Positions 25,461-34,680 of a stretch of DNA of 64,000 nt are shown one piece after another; position 1 is the stretch's first letter; every line of letters begins with the position of its first letter. The stretch is from Sulfuricurvum kujiense DSM 16994 (GTDB lineage: Bacteria > Campylobacterota > Campylobacteria > Campylobacterales > Sulfurimonadaceae), in the NCBI RefSeq assembly GCF_000183725.1, contig NC_014762.1:2418001-2482000 (forward strand), in the 5' to 3' direction. Both the position numbers and the translations under genes were made by a program. The notes beneath the pieces are model-generated. The model saw only the letters and a program-made list of their open reading frames with translations. It searched no databases and was not told the origin of the DNA.

Positions 25461-28025
25461 TCAATTTATAACACCAATCTGATTCCTTCCATGTTCTTTT
25501 GCATAATATAGTCCTTGATCAATACGCTTAAAAAGGGTTGTAAATGTATCCTCTTCTCTAAATGTACTTATTCCAAGGCTGATAGTTACATGATGTACTG
25601 TTGGAAAAAAGGCATTTTCAACCGCTGAACGCAGCTTCTCTGCTAGTTTTTGAACATTTTTCAGATCGGTATTCGGGCTCAATACAAGAAACTCTTCCCC
25701 ACCCCAGCGAGCAAAAATATCAATTTTGCGAATATTTTCTCCTATGACATCAGCCAGTGTTTTAAGTACTTCGTCTCCGACATCATGACCGTAGGTATCG
25801 TTAACCACTTTGAAATGGTCAATATCAATGAGTATCAACGAAAGAGGTTGTAAAAATCTACGTGAACGCTCGGTTTCAAGAATAAACAGCTCTTCAAATT
25901 TATGACGGTTATAAATACCCGTAAGTTGATCAATCGTAGCAATGCGCTGTATCTCTTGATTCATCAAAGTTTCAAGAGTAACATCTTTCCCGGTCGAAAC
26001 ATACCCAATAATATTGTCTTTTTCATCTTTGAGCGGTGTAATTGTTTTATCTTCATAATAGAGGTCGCCATTTTTCTTACGATTGATAACAGTGTCTCGA
26101 AAAATATCTCCGTTCGAGATCGTTATCCATAATTTTTTATAAAAATTGTTATCGTACCGATCTGATTTTAATATCCTAAAACTTTCTCCAAGCACTTCAT
26201 TTTCCGTAAACCCTGTATGCTTACAAAATGCCTGATTGACATAGGTAATGATCCCCTGTTTGTCAGTAATGGCAACCGTATCGTCAATTTGTTCGATAAC
26301 TTTGGAGAGTTTATTAATCTCATTCTCGGATTTTTTGATTTCACTCATATCAATAATCATCCCGGAAAGAACTTCCCCGTCCAACGATGCACTAATCATA
26401 ATTGGCAGTGTATTTGAATACCTATCTACCAGCTCTAACTCATAATTAGTAACCACCAGCTCTTGAGATAGTTTTTGAATAAATATTCCCCTTTGTTCCG
26501 GATATTTATACACTAACATGCTTTTTTCACCAATCAATTCATCGGGAGTGCTATAGCCCAGCATTTTTGCCATGGTTTGATTGACATACAGTATTGTTCC
26601 GGAAAGATTACTGCGGTATATGCCGACCATAGCATATTCCACTAAATCTTTATATTTTTGTTCCGATTTTTCAAGCTCATTTTGTGCTACTCTTTCAGCC
26701 GTTATATCCTGTATCATCCCAACCATTTTATTAGGCTTATTATCCTCATATTCGACATACCCCACTGCAAGGACATAACGCTCAGCCCCATCCATTTTGA
26801 TGATTCGATGTGTCAATTTATACTCAGTTTTATACGTCAGCGTATATTTTACTTTCTCTTCTACAATACTCCGATCATCAGGATGAACTCTCTCTAAAAA
26901 AGCTTCATACGTAGCTTTAAAATCCTGTGGTGTAAGTCCGAAAATCCGGTACATTTCATCTGAACACCAGAGTGAGTTACTTTTTATATCCCATATCCAG
27001 TTCCCCAAAAAAGCAAGTTCTTGAGCTTTATTTAAGCGTTCTGAAATGGAAACCAGTTCATTCGCTTGTCTTCTTAATTCAATATTTAAAACTTGAAGTT
27101 CTTGTTCAGCTTTTATACGAAGATTGATCTGATTGTGAAGTATCCGGTTCCAAATGATTATTACTAGAGAAATCACAAATACCCCGCCGATAACTGCCCA
27201 AAACCGCCAATCGTTGAAAATACTCTCTCCCGATGTATTAATCCAGTGCTCATGAATCTCTTCGCGTTCTTTATCGGTGATTGCGTTAATTCCTTTTTGA
27301 AGAATTGTACGCAAGATAGGCTCATCTTTCGAAACTGCCATTGCCAGCTGAATATTGAAATCCGTTTCGCCCGCTACACGGAGATTGGTTATCCCATTGC
27401 TGGAGATCAGATACGATGCGGTAGCCAAATCTATGACAGCTGCATCGGCTCTTCCAAACGAGACATCCAGAAGCGCTTCCATATCGTTTGCAGCTAAGTT
27501 CGGGGTGACAACAATGCCTTTTCTCATAAGATATTCGGTAACCGCGTAGCTTTTTACTAAAGAGACCCTTAGCCCTGTCAAATCTTTTTCACCCATTGCT
27601 CCGTTTCTGTTTTTATTGACAATAATAACATTGGGAACGGAAATAAAAAAGTTAGTAAAAGAAAGAAATTCGGAACGTTTTGGAGTTGCTGTAACGGCAT
27701 TAACAATCTGTATTTCATGATTGCGTACATTACTGAAAATGTCGTCTAGCGACGAAAACCGTTTTTCCTTGAAATGCACCCCTAGTTTTGATGCAACCAA
27801 AAGCATATAGTCATAAGCAAGGCCTGTAGGTTCACCATTGGCGCCAATAAACACAAAAGGGGAATAATTGGTTTCAACCGCATAGACAAGACGTGATTGG
27901 TTCTGTGTCAGCCAAAAACGCTCTTGCGGTGTCAAAATATCTTTAACATCGTCCCTACCGTAGACTACCGTCCCAAAGAAAACTTCTATAAATAAAATCA
28001 AAGCCAAAAAATGGACAATTCTCAT
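25461..28025 (-). CDS. diguanylate cyclase with periplasmic binding domain and PAS domains
   Basis: 854 residues. A signal/anchor (1-23) is followed by an SBP_bac_3-type ligand-binding domain in the periplasm (about 35-275), a transmembrane helix (about 283-303), a coiled coil, three PAS/PAC units (about 335-690) and a C-terminal GGDEF domain. The active site reads GGEEF, and the RxxD inhibitory site (RKID) lies five residues before it, so it should make cyclic di-GMP with product inhibition. It probably senses a small solute such as an amino acid. AAAGG precedes the ATG. It is the first host gene beyond attR. Confidence 0.88.
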   Translation of the reverse strand: MRIVHFLALILFIEVFFGTVVYGRDDVKDILTPQERFWLTQNQSRLVYAVETNYSPFVFIGANGEPTGLAYDYMLLVASKLGVHFKEKRFSSLDDIFSNVRNHEIQIVNAVTATPKRSEFLSFTNFFISVPNVIIVNKNRNGAMGEKDLTGLRVSLVKSYAVTEYLMRKGIVVTPNLAANDMEALLDVSFGRADAAVIDLATASYLISSNGITNLRVAGETDFNIQLAMAVSKDEPILRTILQKGINAITDKEREEIHEHWINTSGESIFNDWRFWAVIGGVFVISLVIIIWNRILHNQINLRIKAEQELQVLNIELRRQANELVSISERLNKAQELAFLGNWIWDIKSNSLWCSDEMYRIFGLTPQDFKATYEAFLERVHPDDRSIVEEKVKYTLTYKTEYKLTHRIIKMDGAERYVLAVGYVEYEDNKPNKMVGMIQDITAERVAQNELEKSEQKYKDLVEYAMVGIYRSNLSGTILYVNQTMAKMLGYSTPDELIGEKSMLVYKYPEQRGIFIQKLSQELVVTNYELELVDRYSNTLPIMISASLDGEVLSGMIIDMSEIKKSENEINKLSKVIEQIDDTVAITDKQGIITYVNQAFCKHTGFTENEVLGESFRILKSDRYDNNFYKKLWITISNGDIFRDTVINRKKNGDLYYEDKTITPLKDEKDNIIGYVSTGKDVTLETLMNQEIQRIATIDQLTGIYNRHKFEELFILETERSRRFLQPLSLILIDIDHFKVVNDTYGHDVGDEVLKTLADVIGENIRKIDIFARWGGEEFLVLSPNTDLKNVQKLAEKLRSAVENAFFPTVHHVTISLGISTFREEDTFTTLFKRIDQGLYYAKEHGRNQIGVIN

Positions 28026-28150
28026 CTTTGAACCTTTCTCTTATTTAATTGATAATAAATTGTATCGTATTCAATACCAATCCTATAATATCATCTTGTT
28101 GTTAAGATTTTATCTCCCTCTATCTAGCCCATGTTATGATTTTTAGCCGA

Positions 28151-28297
28151 TCAAATTTTCTGTGAATGTCGAAAGCGATAAATGGCTATGCCGCACTCAG
28201 ACGCGGGGAAAATCGCCACACCGTAGAGTGCGAGGATCAAAACCGTGGCGGGTAGGGAGACACAGATGACAAAAAAATTGAGACTTTTAGCAAAATC
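28151..28297 (-). pseudogene. decayed fragment of an AEC-family permease
   Basis: Minus-strand translation gives DFAKSLNFFVICVSLPATVL, nearly the same as DFAKSLNFFVIYVSLPATVL of the intact permease at 32274-33161. DNA across about 64 bases agrees at roughly 86%. After that the fragment jumps to LALYGVAIF, matching LSLYGAAVI about 90 residues further on, so an internal piece is lost. There is no start codon or membrane-domain continuation. It occupies most of the 355-bp gap between the GGDEF gene and marR. A past duplication with decay is the simplest reading. Confidence 0.75.
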
Positions 28298-28380
28298 AGT
28301 CCTATCATATTGCTATTGTTATGGTATATTTACCGACTCTATTGCAAAGCGTTGCTTTGAGCCGTGTAAAAAGGAATCGT

Positions 28381-28812
28381 ATGAGTTTTGAATCCGATAA
28401 GTCTATTCTATTTTTGATCGCAAAAGCACGAAACATCCTCAAAAAAGAGTTTGAAAAAGAACTCAAACCTTACGATATCTCCTATGCCCACCGCGTTATT
28501 CTTATCCGTCTCAGCGAAAAAGATTCGGTAACCCAAAAAGAGCTGGCAAAAGACACCTATTTTGAGCAGTCCAATCTAACATTGATGCTCGATAAATTGG
28601 AACAAAAAGGGCTTGTAAAACGTTTGCCGAAAGAAAACGACCGACGGGCTTATCTCATATCGATTACCCCTGAGGGACAAGAGCTAATCGCACCGTTGGT
28701 CGAAATGGGCGAAACCATCATGGAAAAAGCACTTGCCGGCATCTCTTCCGAACAGAAAAAAGAGTTTTCTAAATTTTTAGAACAAATCCATCTTAATTTA
28801 CAAAAGAAATAA
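28381..28812 (+). CDS. MarR-family transcriptional regulator
   Basis: 143 residues from the ATG at 28381, with AAGGA upstream; an earlier in-frame ATG at 28321 has no ribosome site and would extend into the gap. The winged helix lies at about 45-105: SVTQKELAKDTYFEQSNLTL is the recognition part and KENDRRAYLISITPEG the wing. Long terminal helices give the dimer. MarR proteins usually repress nearby genes in answer to phenolic or oxidative signals; the double-CDGSH gene downstream is a possible target. Confidence 0.85.
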   Translation: MSFESDKSILFLIAKARNILKKEFEKELKPYDISYAHRVILIRLSEKDSVTQKELAKDTYFEQSNLTLMLDKLEQKGLVKRLPKENDRRAYLISITPEGQELIAPLVEMGETIMEKALAGISSEQKKEFSKFLEQIHLNLQKK

Positions 28813-28892
28813 AATCCGACCTAATCTTATTTTTTTATCTATTTCTATCGAAGCCGTGTTATGATTTTCTACTTTCGCATGAGGAGTAGCGT

Positions 28893-29129
28893 ATGGACAC
28901 CCATTTTCAAAATGATCCCTTTAAAGCTTCGCTCGATGCCAATAAAGAGTATTGGTACTGTACCTGCGGACAATCGGATACCTTTCCGTTTTGCGACGGA
29001 AACCATGAAGGAACCGGCAAATTGCCGATAAAATTTTCTGAAGAGGTCGAGACGGATAAGTGGCTCTGCCGATGCGGCCGATCAGGTCGCAAACCCTACT
29101 GTGACGGTTCTCACCAACAAGGGGGATAA
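28893..29129 (+). CDS. double-CDGSH iron-sulfur protein
   Basis: 78 residues with two CDGSH (mitoNEET-type) motifs: CTCGQSDTFPFCDGNH and CRCGRSGRKPYCDGSH. Each supplies three Cys and one His for a [2Fe-2S] cluster. The double-motif small form is widespread in bacteria; roles in electron or cluster transfer are proposed for the family. There is no signal peptide, so it is cytoplasmic. It follows marR by 80 bp on the same strand and may be co-transcribed. Confidence 0.88.
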   Translation: MDTHFQNDPFKASLDANKEYWYCTCGQSDTFPFCDGNHEGTGKLPIKFSEEVETDKWLCRCGRSGRKPYCDGSHQQGG

Positions 29130-29136
29130 CTTCTCG

Positions 29137-31218
29137 TTACAGCCCTTCTATCAGGATCGTTCGTATCTCATCCGCCGGTTTCGGCTTGGAATAAAAATAG
29201 CCTTGGATATTGATACAGCCGTTTTGAACTAAAAAGTCTTTTTGTTCAGCGGTTTCAACACCTTCTGCGATAACATCGAGATTTAGGCTCTGTGCCATCG
29301 CTATGATGGCTTTGGTAATGGCTACATCTTCTTCATCGTCCGGCAATTCACGGACAAATGACTGGTCAATTTTGAGTTTGTTAATCGGAAGTTTTTTAAG
29401 ATAGGAGAGGGAAGAGTACCCGGTTCCGAAATCATCTACCGCTATTTTTACCCCGATACGGCTGATCTCTCTTAAAATATCTATCGCCTCATCCGGATGA
29501 ATCATAATCTGATCCTCCGTTACCTCGAGTTCTACCCACTCGATGCTGCATCCGGTTTCTGCCAAAAGGGTTTTTAAATATTCTATAAAATCTTTTTGCT
29601 GCAGTTGTTTCATCGTAAGATTCATCGACAGAATCCCGGGGTTTAACCCCTCTTTGTACCACTGAGCAATTTGGGTCATGGCATGCTTCATAACATATCG
29701 GTCAAGCTCGACAATAAGTCCTGTCGACTCGGCTATCGGGATGAACACGGCAGGAGAAACAAGTCCGACGGTAGGGCTGTTCCACCGCACCAAAGCTTCC
29801 ATCCCGAATAAGCGGTTCTCTTTTCCGTTGACTTGAGGTTGAAAGTAGACGATAAATTCTCCGTTTTTAAGCCCGGCACGCAGGCTTGTCTCCATCACAA
29901 CACGTTCTAAAGCGCGCGTCGTCATTTCCGAACTGTAATAGCGGACATTGTTTCTCCCCTCATTTTTAGCCGCATACATAGCCGCATCGGCATATTTGAG
30001 GAGATCTTGCGTAGTATCGCCGTTATCGGGATAAAGGCTGATCCCTATGCTGCATCCCACATAGAGTTCATGATGATCAACCGCAATCGGTGCTAAAAGA
30101 ACATTTAAAATCTTATCGGCCAGCAATGATACCTCTTCCAGATTTTGAAGCTCTTCAATAATCACCGTGAATTCGTCCCCGCCGAAACGGGCCAGAGACT
30201 CTTCTTTGTCTATCGTATGCTTTAATCTTTGGGTTACGATAGTCAAAACTTTATCCCCCGCCTCATGCCCGAGAGAATCATTAATCTCTTTAAAATGATC
30301 CAAATCGACAAAAAGAAGGGCCATTCGCGTATTGCGAATTTTCGATTTTTCTATCGCATATTCCAGTCTTTCACTAAACAAGACTCTATTGGCCAATCCC
30401 GTCAATGCATCATGGGTCGCTTGATACTGCAAAGCATTTTTTTGTGCGCGCAGCTGGTTATGCTGCTCCAGCAGCGCTATTTTAAAGGCTCTTATTGATT
30501 TGATCATCGTATTCATCGTCGATGCAAGAGTAAAAATTTCCCTCGCTTTAAATTCCGGGACAAATGAAAGGGGTATTCCGTCGTCATCGCTGTTACTGAT
30601 CACACGTACCATGCTTGATAACGGTTTCAAAATAAACAGACGTATGGCGATAAAAAGAAATACAATCATTAACAAAGAAGTTATCAGCATATTGACTAAC
30701 GATTCTACAATGATCTTATTAAGCTCTACTTGCATAACCTTATCTGAGATGTAGATACTCACCGTTCCGATTTTTTCTTTCTCAGGGGAGAACAAAGTAT
30801 ATGTATCCGAGTAATAGCACTGTTTTAATTGTTCACGCTGTGCCGTATTGTTTGGGACAAAGTCGACAATCTTACCTTTGGAATCGCGAATTTTTCCGCT
30901 GATATAGGTACCGCTCCCTAAAATCTCCCCCGTTTTAAAGTCTTCTACAACGATCGCAAACATATCGTTTGGTTCCATTGCATTCAATACAAGGGTGTCA
31001 TATTCATTGACGGCGTATGACTCTATCAGATTCGTCACATTTTTTTGAAGCGAAGATATAGTAAGTTTTGAAGTTCTTTTCATCTCCTCAATCATCTGAT
31101 TCTTTCTCTTTTGGTAATCGTGAATCGAATGAATGGACATACTGATGAATACCGTTGAGACAATAATAATCCCCAACGTAACGTAAATAGATTGTCTGGA
31201 AGAGAATGGCAACTTCAT
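29137..31218 (-). CDS. membrane GGDEF-EAL protein
   Basis: 693 residues. A first membrane helix (about 10-30), a periplasmic sensor of about 150 residues, a second helix (about 183-205), a HAMP-like linker, a GGDEF domain (ARFGGDEF) and an EAL domain follow in order. EALVR and DDFGTGYSSL are intact, so phosphodiesterase activity is likely. The GGDEF lacks an RxxD inhibitory site. The gene overlaps the upstream periplasmic binding protein by 4 bp, which suggests that protein is its sensor partner, comparable to NspS-MbaA in Vibrio; that comparison is inference. Confidence 0.87.
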   Translation of the reverse strand: MKLPFSSRQSIYVTLGIIIVSTVFISMSIHSIHDYQKRKNQMIEEMKRTSKLTISSLQKNVTNLIESYAVNEYDTLVLNAMEPNDMFAIVVEDFKTGEILGSGTYISGKIRDSKGKIVDFVPNNTAQREQLKQCYYSDTYTLFSPEKEKIGTVSIYISDKVMQVELNKIIVESLVNMLITSLLMIVFLFIAIRLFILKPLSSMVRVISNSDDDGIPLSFVPEFKAREIFTLASTMNTMIKSIRAFKIALLEQHNQLRAQKNALQYQATHDALTGLANRVLFSERLEYAIEKSKIRNTRMALLFVDLDHFKEINDSLGHEAGDKVLTIVTQRLKHTIDKEESLARFGGDEFTVIIEELQNLEEVSLLADKILNVLLAPIAVDHHELYVGCSIGISLYPDNGDTTQDLLKYADAAMYAAKNEGRNNVRYYSSEMTTRALERVVMETSLRAGLKNGEFIVYFQPQVNGKENRLFGMEALVRWNSPTVGLVSPAVFIPIAESTGLIVELDRYVMKHAMTQIAQWYKEGLNPGILSMNLTMKQLQQKDFIEYLKTLLAETGCSIEWVELEVTEDQIMIHPDEAIDILREISRIGVKIAVDDFGTGYSSLSYLKKLPINKLKIDQSFVRELPDDEEDVAITKAIIAMAQSLNLDVIAEGVETAEQKDFLVQNGCINIQGYFYSKPKPADEIRTILIEGL

Positions 31219-32216
31219 TTTTGTCTCTCAATTCCCAGAACATTTCGTTTGATCACGGGAAGTTTCTCTTTGATATTGTCAGTTGAAATAGCGAGGATCG
31301 GAAGTTGCGGGTTCTTCTCTACTTTTTTTCCATGCAGATACTTATCCATAGCGCTCACCGCCTCTTGACCCATCAGATAGGGCTGCTGCATTGCCGAACC
31401 GACCAAAACCCCTTTGGGGATCAGTTCTAAAAACTCCGGTTCCGCATCAAACGTTGCCAAAAGAATCCGACCTTTCTTTCCCGTATCCGCAATCGCATCC
31501 AACGCCCCTTGATAACAATCCGATCCCTGAAGCCACAAAGCACGCAGGTCGGGATATTTTTGAATCAGCTCTTTTGAATACGTATACGTTTCATCGTAAG
31601 AAAACGTAACCTGCTGTTTGAGATCGGCCCCTTTGATTCCGGCTTCTCTCATCGCCTGCATAAATCCGGCTGTTCGCAGTTGTCCGTTCAATCTTTTTTG
31701 GGGAATCGATATGATACCTACCCTTCCGTTTTCCCAACCACGCTTATAAAGCTCTTTGGCAAGAACTTTTCCGATTCCGTACGCCCCTTCTTTATTATCG
31801 GAGGAAATATATGAGACATACTCCCCTCCGTCCGTTCCGATATCGGAGATAACAACGGGTATATCAGCCTCTTTTGCTAATTTCAAAATGGTTTTGCATG
31901 CCGATGATGTTGTGGGAGAAACAATGATCCCCGAGGGGTTCTTCTGAATCGCTTTTGCCGTAAATTCCAACTCGCTTTTCCGGCTGTTTTGGGCACTGTA
32001 CGTCTCTACATCATACCCCAGTGAAGATGCGCGGTTTCGAATTCCCCGCTCCATTATCGTCCAAAAAGGGATTCTCAAATCCGAAACGATATAAATAAGT
32101 TTTTTTTTGGTTTGCTTTTGCGGGATATCTGCGGCAGAGCATACAGCCGCATCGACGAGTAACATGGCGACAAGGGCCACGATAAAAGAAAATCTTTTCA
32201 CCTTACACCTCTTCAT
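31215..32216 (-). CDS. periplasmic sugar-binding-like protein (LacI/RbsB type)
   Basis: About 333 residues with a cleavable signal peptide (hydrophobic stretch ending VCSAAD). KLIYIVSDLRIPFWTIMERG and GIIVSPTTSSACKTIL are typical of Peripla_BP_4 proteins. The start is uncertain: ATG 32216 has no ribosome site, while a GTG at 32201 has GAGG before it. No ABC transporter is adjacent; the gene instead overlaps a GGDEF-EAL gene by 4 bp. It is therefore more likely a signalling receptor than a transport protein. Confidence 0.75.
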   Translation of the reverse strand: MKRCKVKRFSFIVALVAMLLVDAAVCSAADIPQKQTKKKLIYIVSDLRIPFWTIMERGIRNRASSLGYDVETYSAQNSRKSELEFTAKAIQKNPSGIIVSPTTSSACKTILKLAKEADIPVVISDIGTDGGEYVSYISSDNKEGAYGIGKVLAKELYKRGWENGRVGIISIPQKRLNGQLRTAGFMQAMREAGIKGADLKQQVTFSYDETYTYSKELIQKYPDLRALWLQGSDCYQGALDAIADTGKKGRILLATFDAEPEFLELIPKGVLVGSAMQQPYLMGQEAVSAMDKYLHGKKVEKNPQLPILAISTDNIKEKLPVIKRNVLGIERQK

Positions 32217-32273
32217 TAAACACACGTTTTTGATTTTATCTGAAGTGCTCTTAAGATTTCTGAAAAAAATATG

Positions 32274-33161
32274 TTAACAAATCCGCTCCATCACATAGGC
32301 GATAAGAGGCAGGGTTACCAGTGATACGACGATACCGTATCCGACCAGCGCCGCACTCAGTGCAGGGGCGAACCCCGCAGCAATCGCCAAAGCCCCCGCC
32401 GTAATCATGGAGGGCATCCCCGATTCCAAAACGGCTGTTTTCAGGGCAAGCGGATCGGTCCCCACCGCAAACAAGATCCAAAATGCGATAAACGGCATAA
32501 TGACGAGCTTCAATATCAAAGCGCGGGAAAACAATCCGTAATCAATCTCTCCGCCGAATTTCATCGAATACCCGACCGAAACGAGGGCCAGCGGCACGAG
32601 CGTCGATGAGAGGAGTTTGAGATACGGCTGCGTGAGCGAGGGCATCTCTCCGTACACCAGAGCAAATACGAGAAAAATAAACGGCGGGAAAAAGAGAAGT
32701 TTTTTCAGTATCAGCCGTTTATGAAACATCCCCGTCTCATAGCGTGCGATCACCGCCGCACCGTAAAGCGACAGCATCAAAAACGTTCCGAACTGATCGT
32801 ACATCAAAACATACCCTATCGCCTCTTCGCCCAAAAGGGTATGAACGATAGGTATCCCGACAAACGAGGTATTCCCCAGCGGCATTATAAGCAGCAAAGC
32901 AGCACGGACATGGGGAGGATGGTTGCGGGTCATGAGAATAACCAGCGCTATGACTATCGGAAGCAGCAGCCAAGGGATCAAAATAACCCCAAAGGCCGAC
33001 AAATCAAAATGGATCTTCGGAACCTGGATCAATACCGTAGCGGGAAGAGAAACATAAATGACAAAAAAATTGAGGCTTTTGGCAAAATCGACGGGTGCGG
33101 AAGCTTTCTGAAGCGCTATTCCGATCAGCAGCAATGCAATAATAAACGCAAATTGCTCCAC
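32274..33161 (-). CDS. AEC-family (auxin efflux carrier-like) permease
   Basis: 295 residues with about ten transmembrane helices from the first residues to the end, and PLGNTSFVGIPIVHTLLGEE as the conserved central block. Bacterial AEC proteins move organic acids such as malate or malonate. No partner gene shows its substrate. A decayed second copy of its N-terminal part lies at 28151-28297. Confidence 0.85.
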   Translation of the reverse strand: MEQFAFIIALLLIGIALQKASAPVDFAKSLNFFVIYVSLPATVLIQVPKIHFDLSAFGVILIPWLLLPIVIALVILMTRNHPPHVRAALLLIMPLGNTSFVGIPIVHTLLGEEAIGYVLMYDQFGTFLMLSLYGAAVIARYETGMFHKRLILKKLLFFPPFIFLVFALVYGEMPSLTQPYLKLLSSTLVPLALVSVGYSMKFGGEIDYGLFSRALILKLVIMPFIAFWILFAVGTDPLALKTAVLESGMPSMITAGALAIAAGFAPALSAALVGYGIVVSLVTLPLIAYVMERIC

Positions 33162-33226
33162 AATAGTCCTCCCCCTAAAAATTAGAGGAATAGTAATCGT
33201 ATCACCCTTTTAATTCTCTAAAACAT

Positions 33227-33529
33227 TCAACAACACTGATATTCGCAGTTTTTCATCAGCGCCAGACCCGCTTCATGATTGCTGAGTTCAAAAAGCTCTT
33301 CGATATAAAACACGGAAGCACATACGTGATAGAGCACTTTTTCGTCCGACTTTTTTTCATAATAGCTCTGCGGTATTTTTTCTTTAAATACCTCCCAAAA
33401 ACGGTTGCTGTATTTTTCATTTGCCGTTACTTCGATAATTGCGTCGATGACATCCGTAGCGTGCTGATAACAATCGATGTTCATAAAAGATACATATCTG
33501 TCGACTGTTTCTGATTGATTTTTATCCAT
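33227..33529 (-). CDS. cowN: CowN-like protein (nitrogenase protection against CO)
   Basis: 100 residues from the ATG at 33529; an ATG at 33583 would add 18 residues without a ribosome site. DRYVSFMNIDC at the N-terminus, NRFWEVFKEKIP in the middle and the ending ALMKNCEYQCC match the CowN family, which sustains N2 fixation when carbon monoxide is present. It is cytoplasmic. No nif genes are in the window, so the presence of nitrogenase elsewhere in the genome is a prediction. Confidence 0.75.
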   Translation of the reverse strand: MDKNQSETVDRYVSFMNIDCYQHATDVIDAIIEVTANEKYSNRFWEVFKEKIPQSYYEKKSDEKVLYHVCASVFYIEELFELSNHEAGLALMKNCEYQCC

Positions 33530-33613
33530 TTTATTGCCTAATGAGGAATTTTCGTTATTGTATAATGGGTTTAAAGATTTCATGATGACTATATATGACG
33601 AAGGGTTGACATA

Positions 33614-34654
33614 TTGCGAACCGCAAAAACGGATCAGCGCAAACGGATGGTACGTGCCGAAGTATTATGGCCGATCTTGATGTTTTTACAAAAAGGGTAC
33701 GGTTTTGATCCCCGTGCTTTTTTAGCGGCACGAGGCTTGGATATGCAGACTCTGCAGGCCAAAGATACGCAGGTCAATGCCGCGTACCTCTCGGAACTGT
33801 TTGATGAGGCAACCCACTTTACCGGTGATGCCAATCTCTCTTTTAAGCTGGGAGAATGGGCGAATCCCCACTCTCTAGGAGTATTCGGCTATCTTTTATT
33901 GCATTCTCGGGATATTAATGAAGCGTTGCAGAAACTGTGCCGCTATTATCCCCTTATCGGACGGACCCTCAAACCTCTCCTCGCGGAAACCAAAAACCGT
34001 TACAAGCTCGGTTTTATGTTCTACTTTGACGGTGAATTTACCCCTTTGGGCAAATATCAATCGGAAATCCATCTCTCTGCGGCATTGAGCCTCATCAATA
34101 AAATCGCTTCGGAAAAAATCATCCCCGAGTATGCGACATTCAGACATGATCAGCCCTCGGATCTGAGCGAATACAAACGGATATTCGGAGAAAAGCTTTA
34201 TTTCGGAGAAGATGAAAACGCCCTCATTTTTTCGAAAGAATCGTTGGCGGTCAAAACCCTCTATGAAAATCCATCCCTTCTGCGACTGTTTGAAGACGAG
34301 GCGGAAAAATCTCTGGGAATGGAGATTCACGGAGGACTCAAAGAGGAGATATCGGGGCTGATCCTTATCTGTGCCGGAGAACTCGATTTTACACTCGAAG
34401 GGGTTGCACACAAAGCGGGGTTGCATCCCCGTACGCTGCAAAAAAAGCTCAAAGAGGAAGGGAGCAGTTATTCGCAGCTTTTGAGTGAAGTGCGTAAAAA
34501 ACTTTCCAAACGCTATCTGCTGGAGAAAATAGATGTCGGTACTATTTCGGTTTATCTGGGGTATTCTGACGTTACCGCCTTTTTGCGTGCCTTTAAAAAA
34601 TGGTACGGACTCAGCCCCGGAGAATGGCTTGCTTCCGAAAAGTCGGTAAAATAA
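33614..34654 (+). CDS. AraC-family regulator (OruR/ArgR-like)
   Basis: 346 residues. An N-terminal Arabinose_bd-type domain (about 20-210) is followed by a C-terminal AraC double HTH (about 240-340: LEGVAHKAGLHPRTLQKKL and SVYLGYSDVTAFLRAFKKWY). TTG 33614 is preceded by GAAGGG; an ATG at 33647 lacks a site. It diverges from cowN and is followed closely by an MBL-fold hydrolase gene that may be its target. Confidence 0.8.
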   Translation: MRTAKTDQRKRMVRAEVLWPILMFLQKGYGFDPRAFLAARGLDMQTLQAKDTQVNAAYLSELFDEATHFTGDANLSFKLGEWANPHSLGVFGYLLLHSRDINEALQKLCRYYPLIGRTLKPLLAETKNRYKLGFMFYFDGEFTPLGKYQSEIHLSAALSLINKIASEKIIPEYATFRHDQPSDLSEYKRIFGEKLYFGEDENALIFSKESLAVKTLYENPSLLRLFEDEAEKSLGMEIHGGLKEEISGLILICAGELDFTLEGVAHKAGLHPRTLQKKLKEEGSSYSQLLSEVRKKLSKRYLLEKIDVGTISVYLGYSDVTAFLRAFKKWYGLSPGEWLASEKSVK

Positions 34655-34680
34655 TAGTACCGAAAAGGGGTACTACCGTA

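Noticed and set aside
25311-25511. An open frame starting inside the second tRNA-Ser copy.
   Set aside because: It is created by the att repeat, which also opens a frame at attL, and has no protein character.
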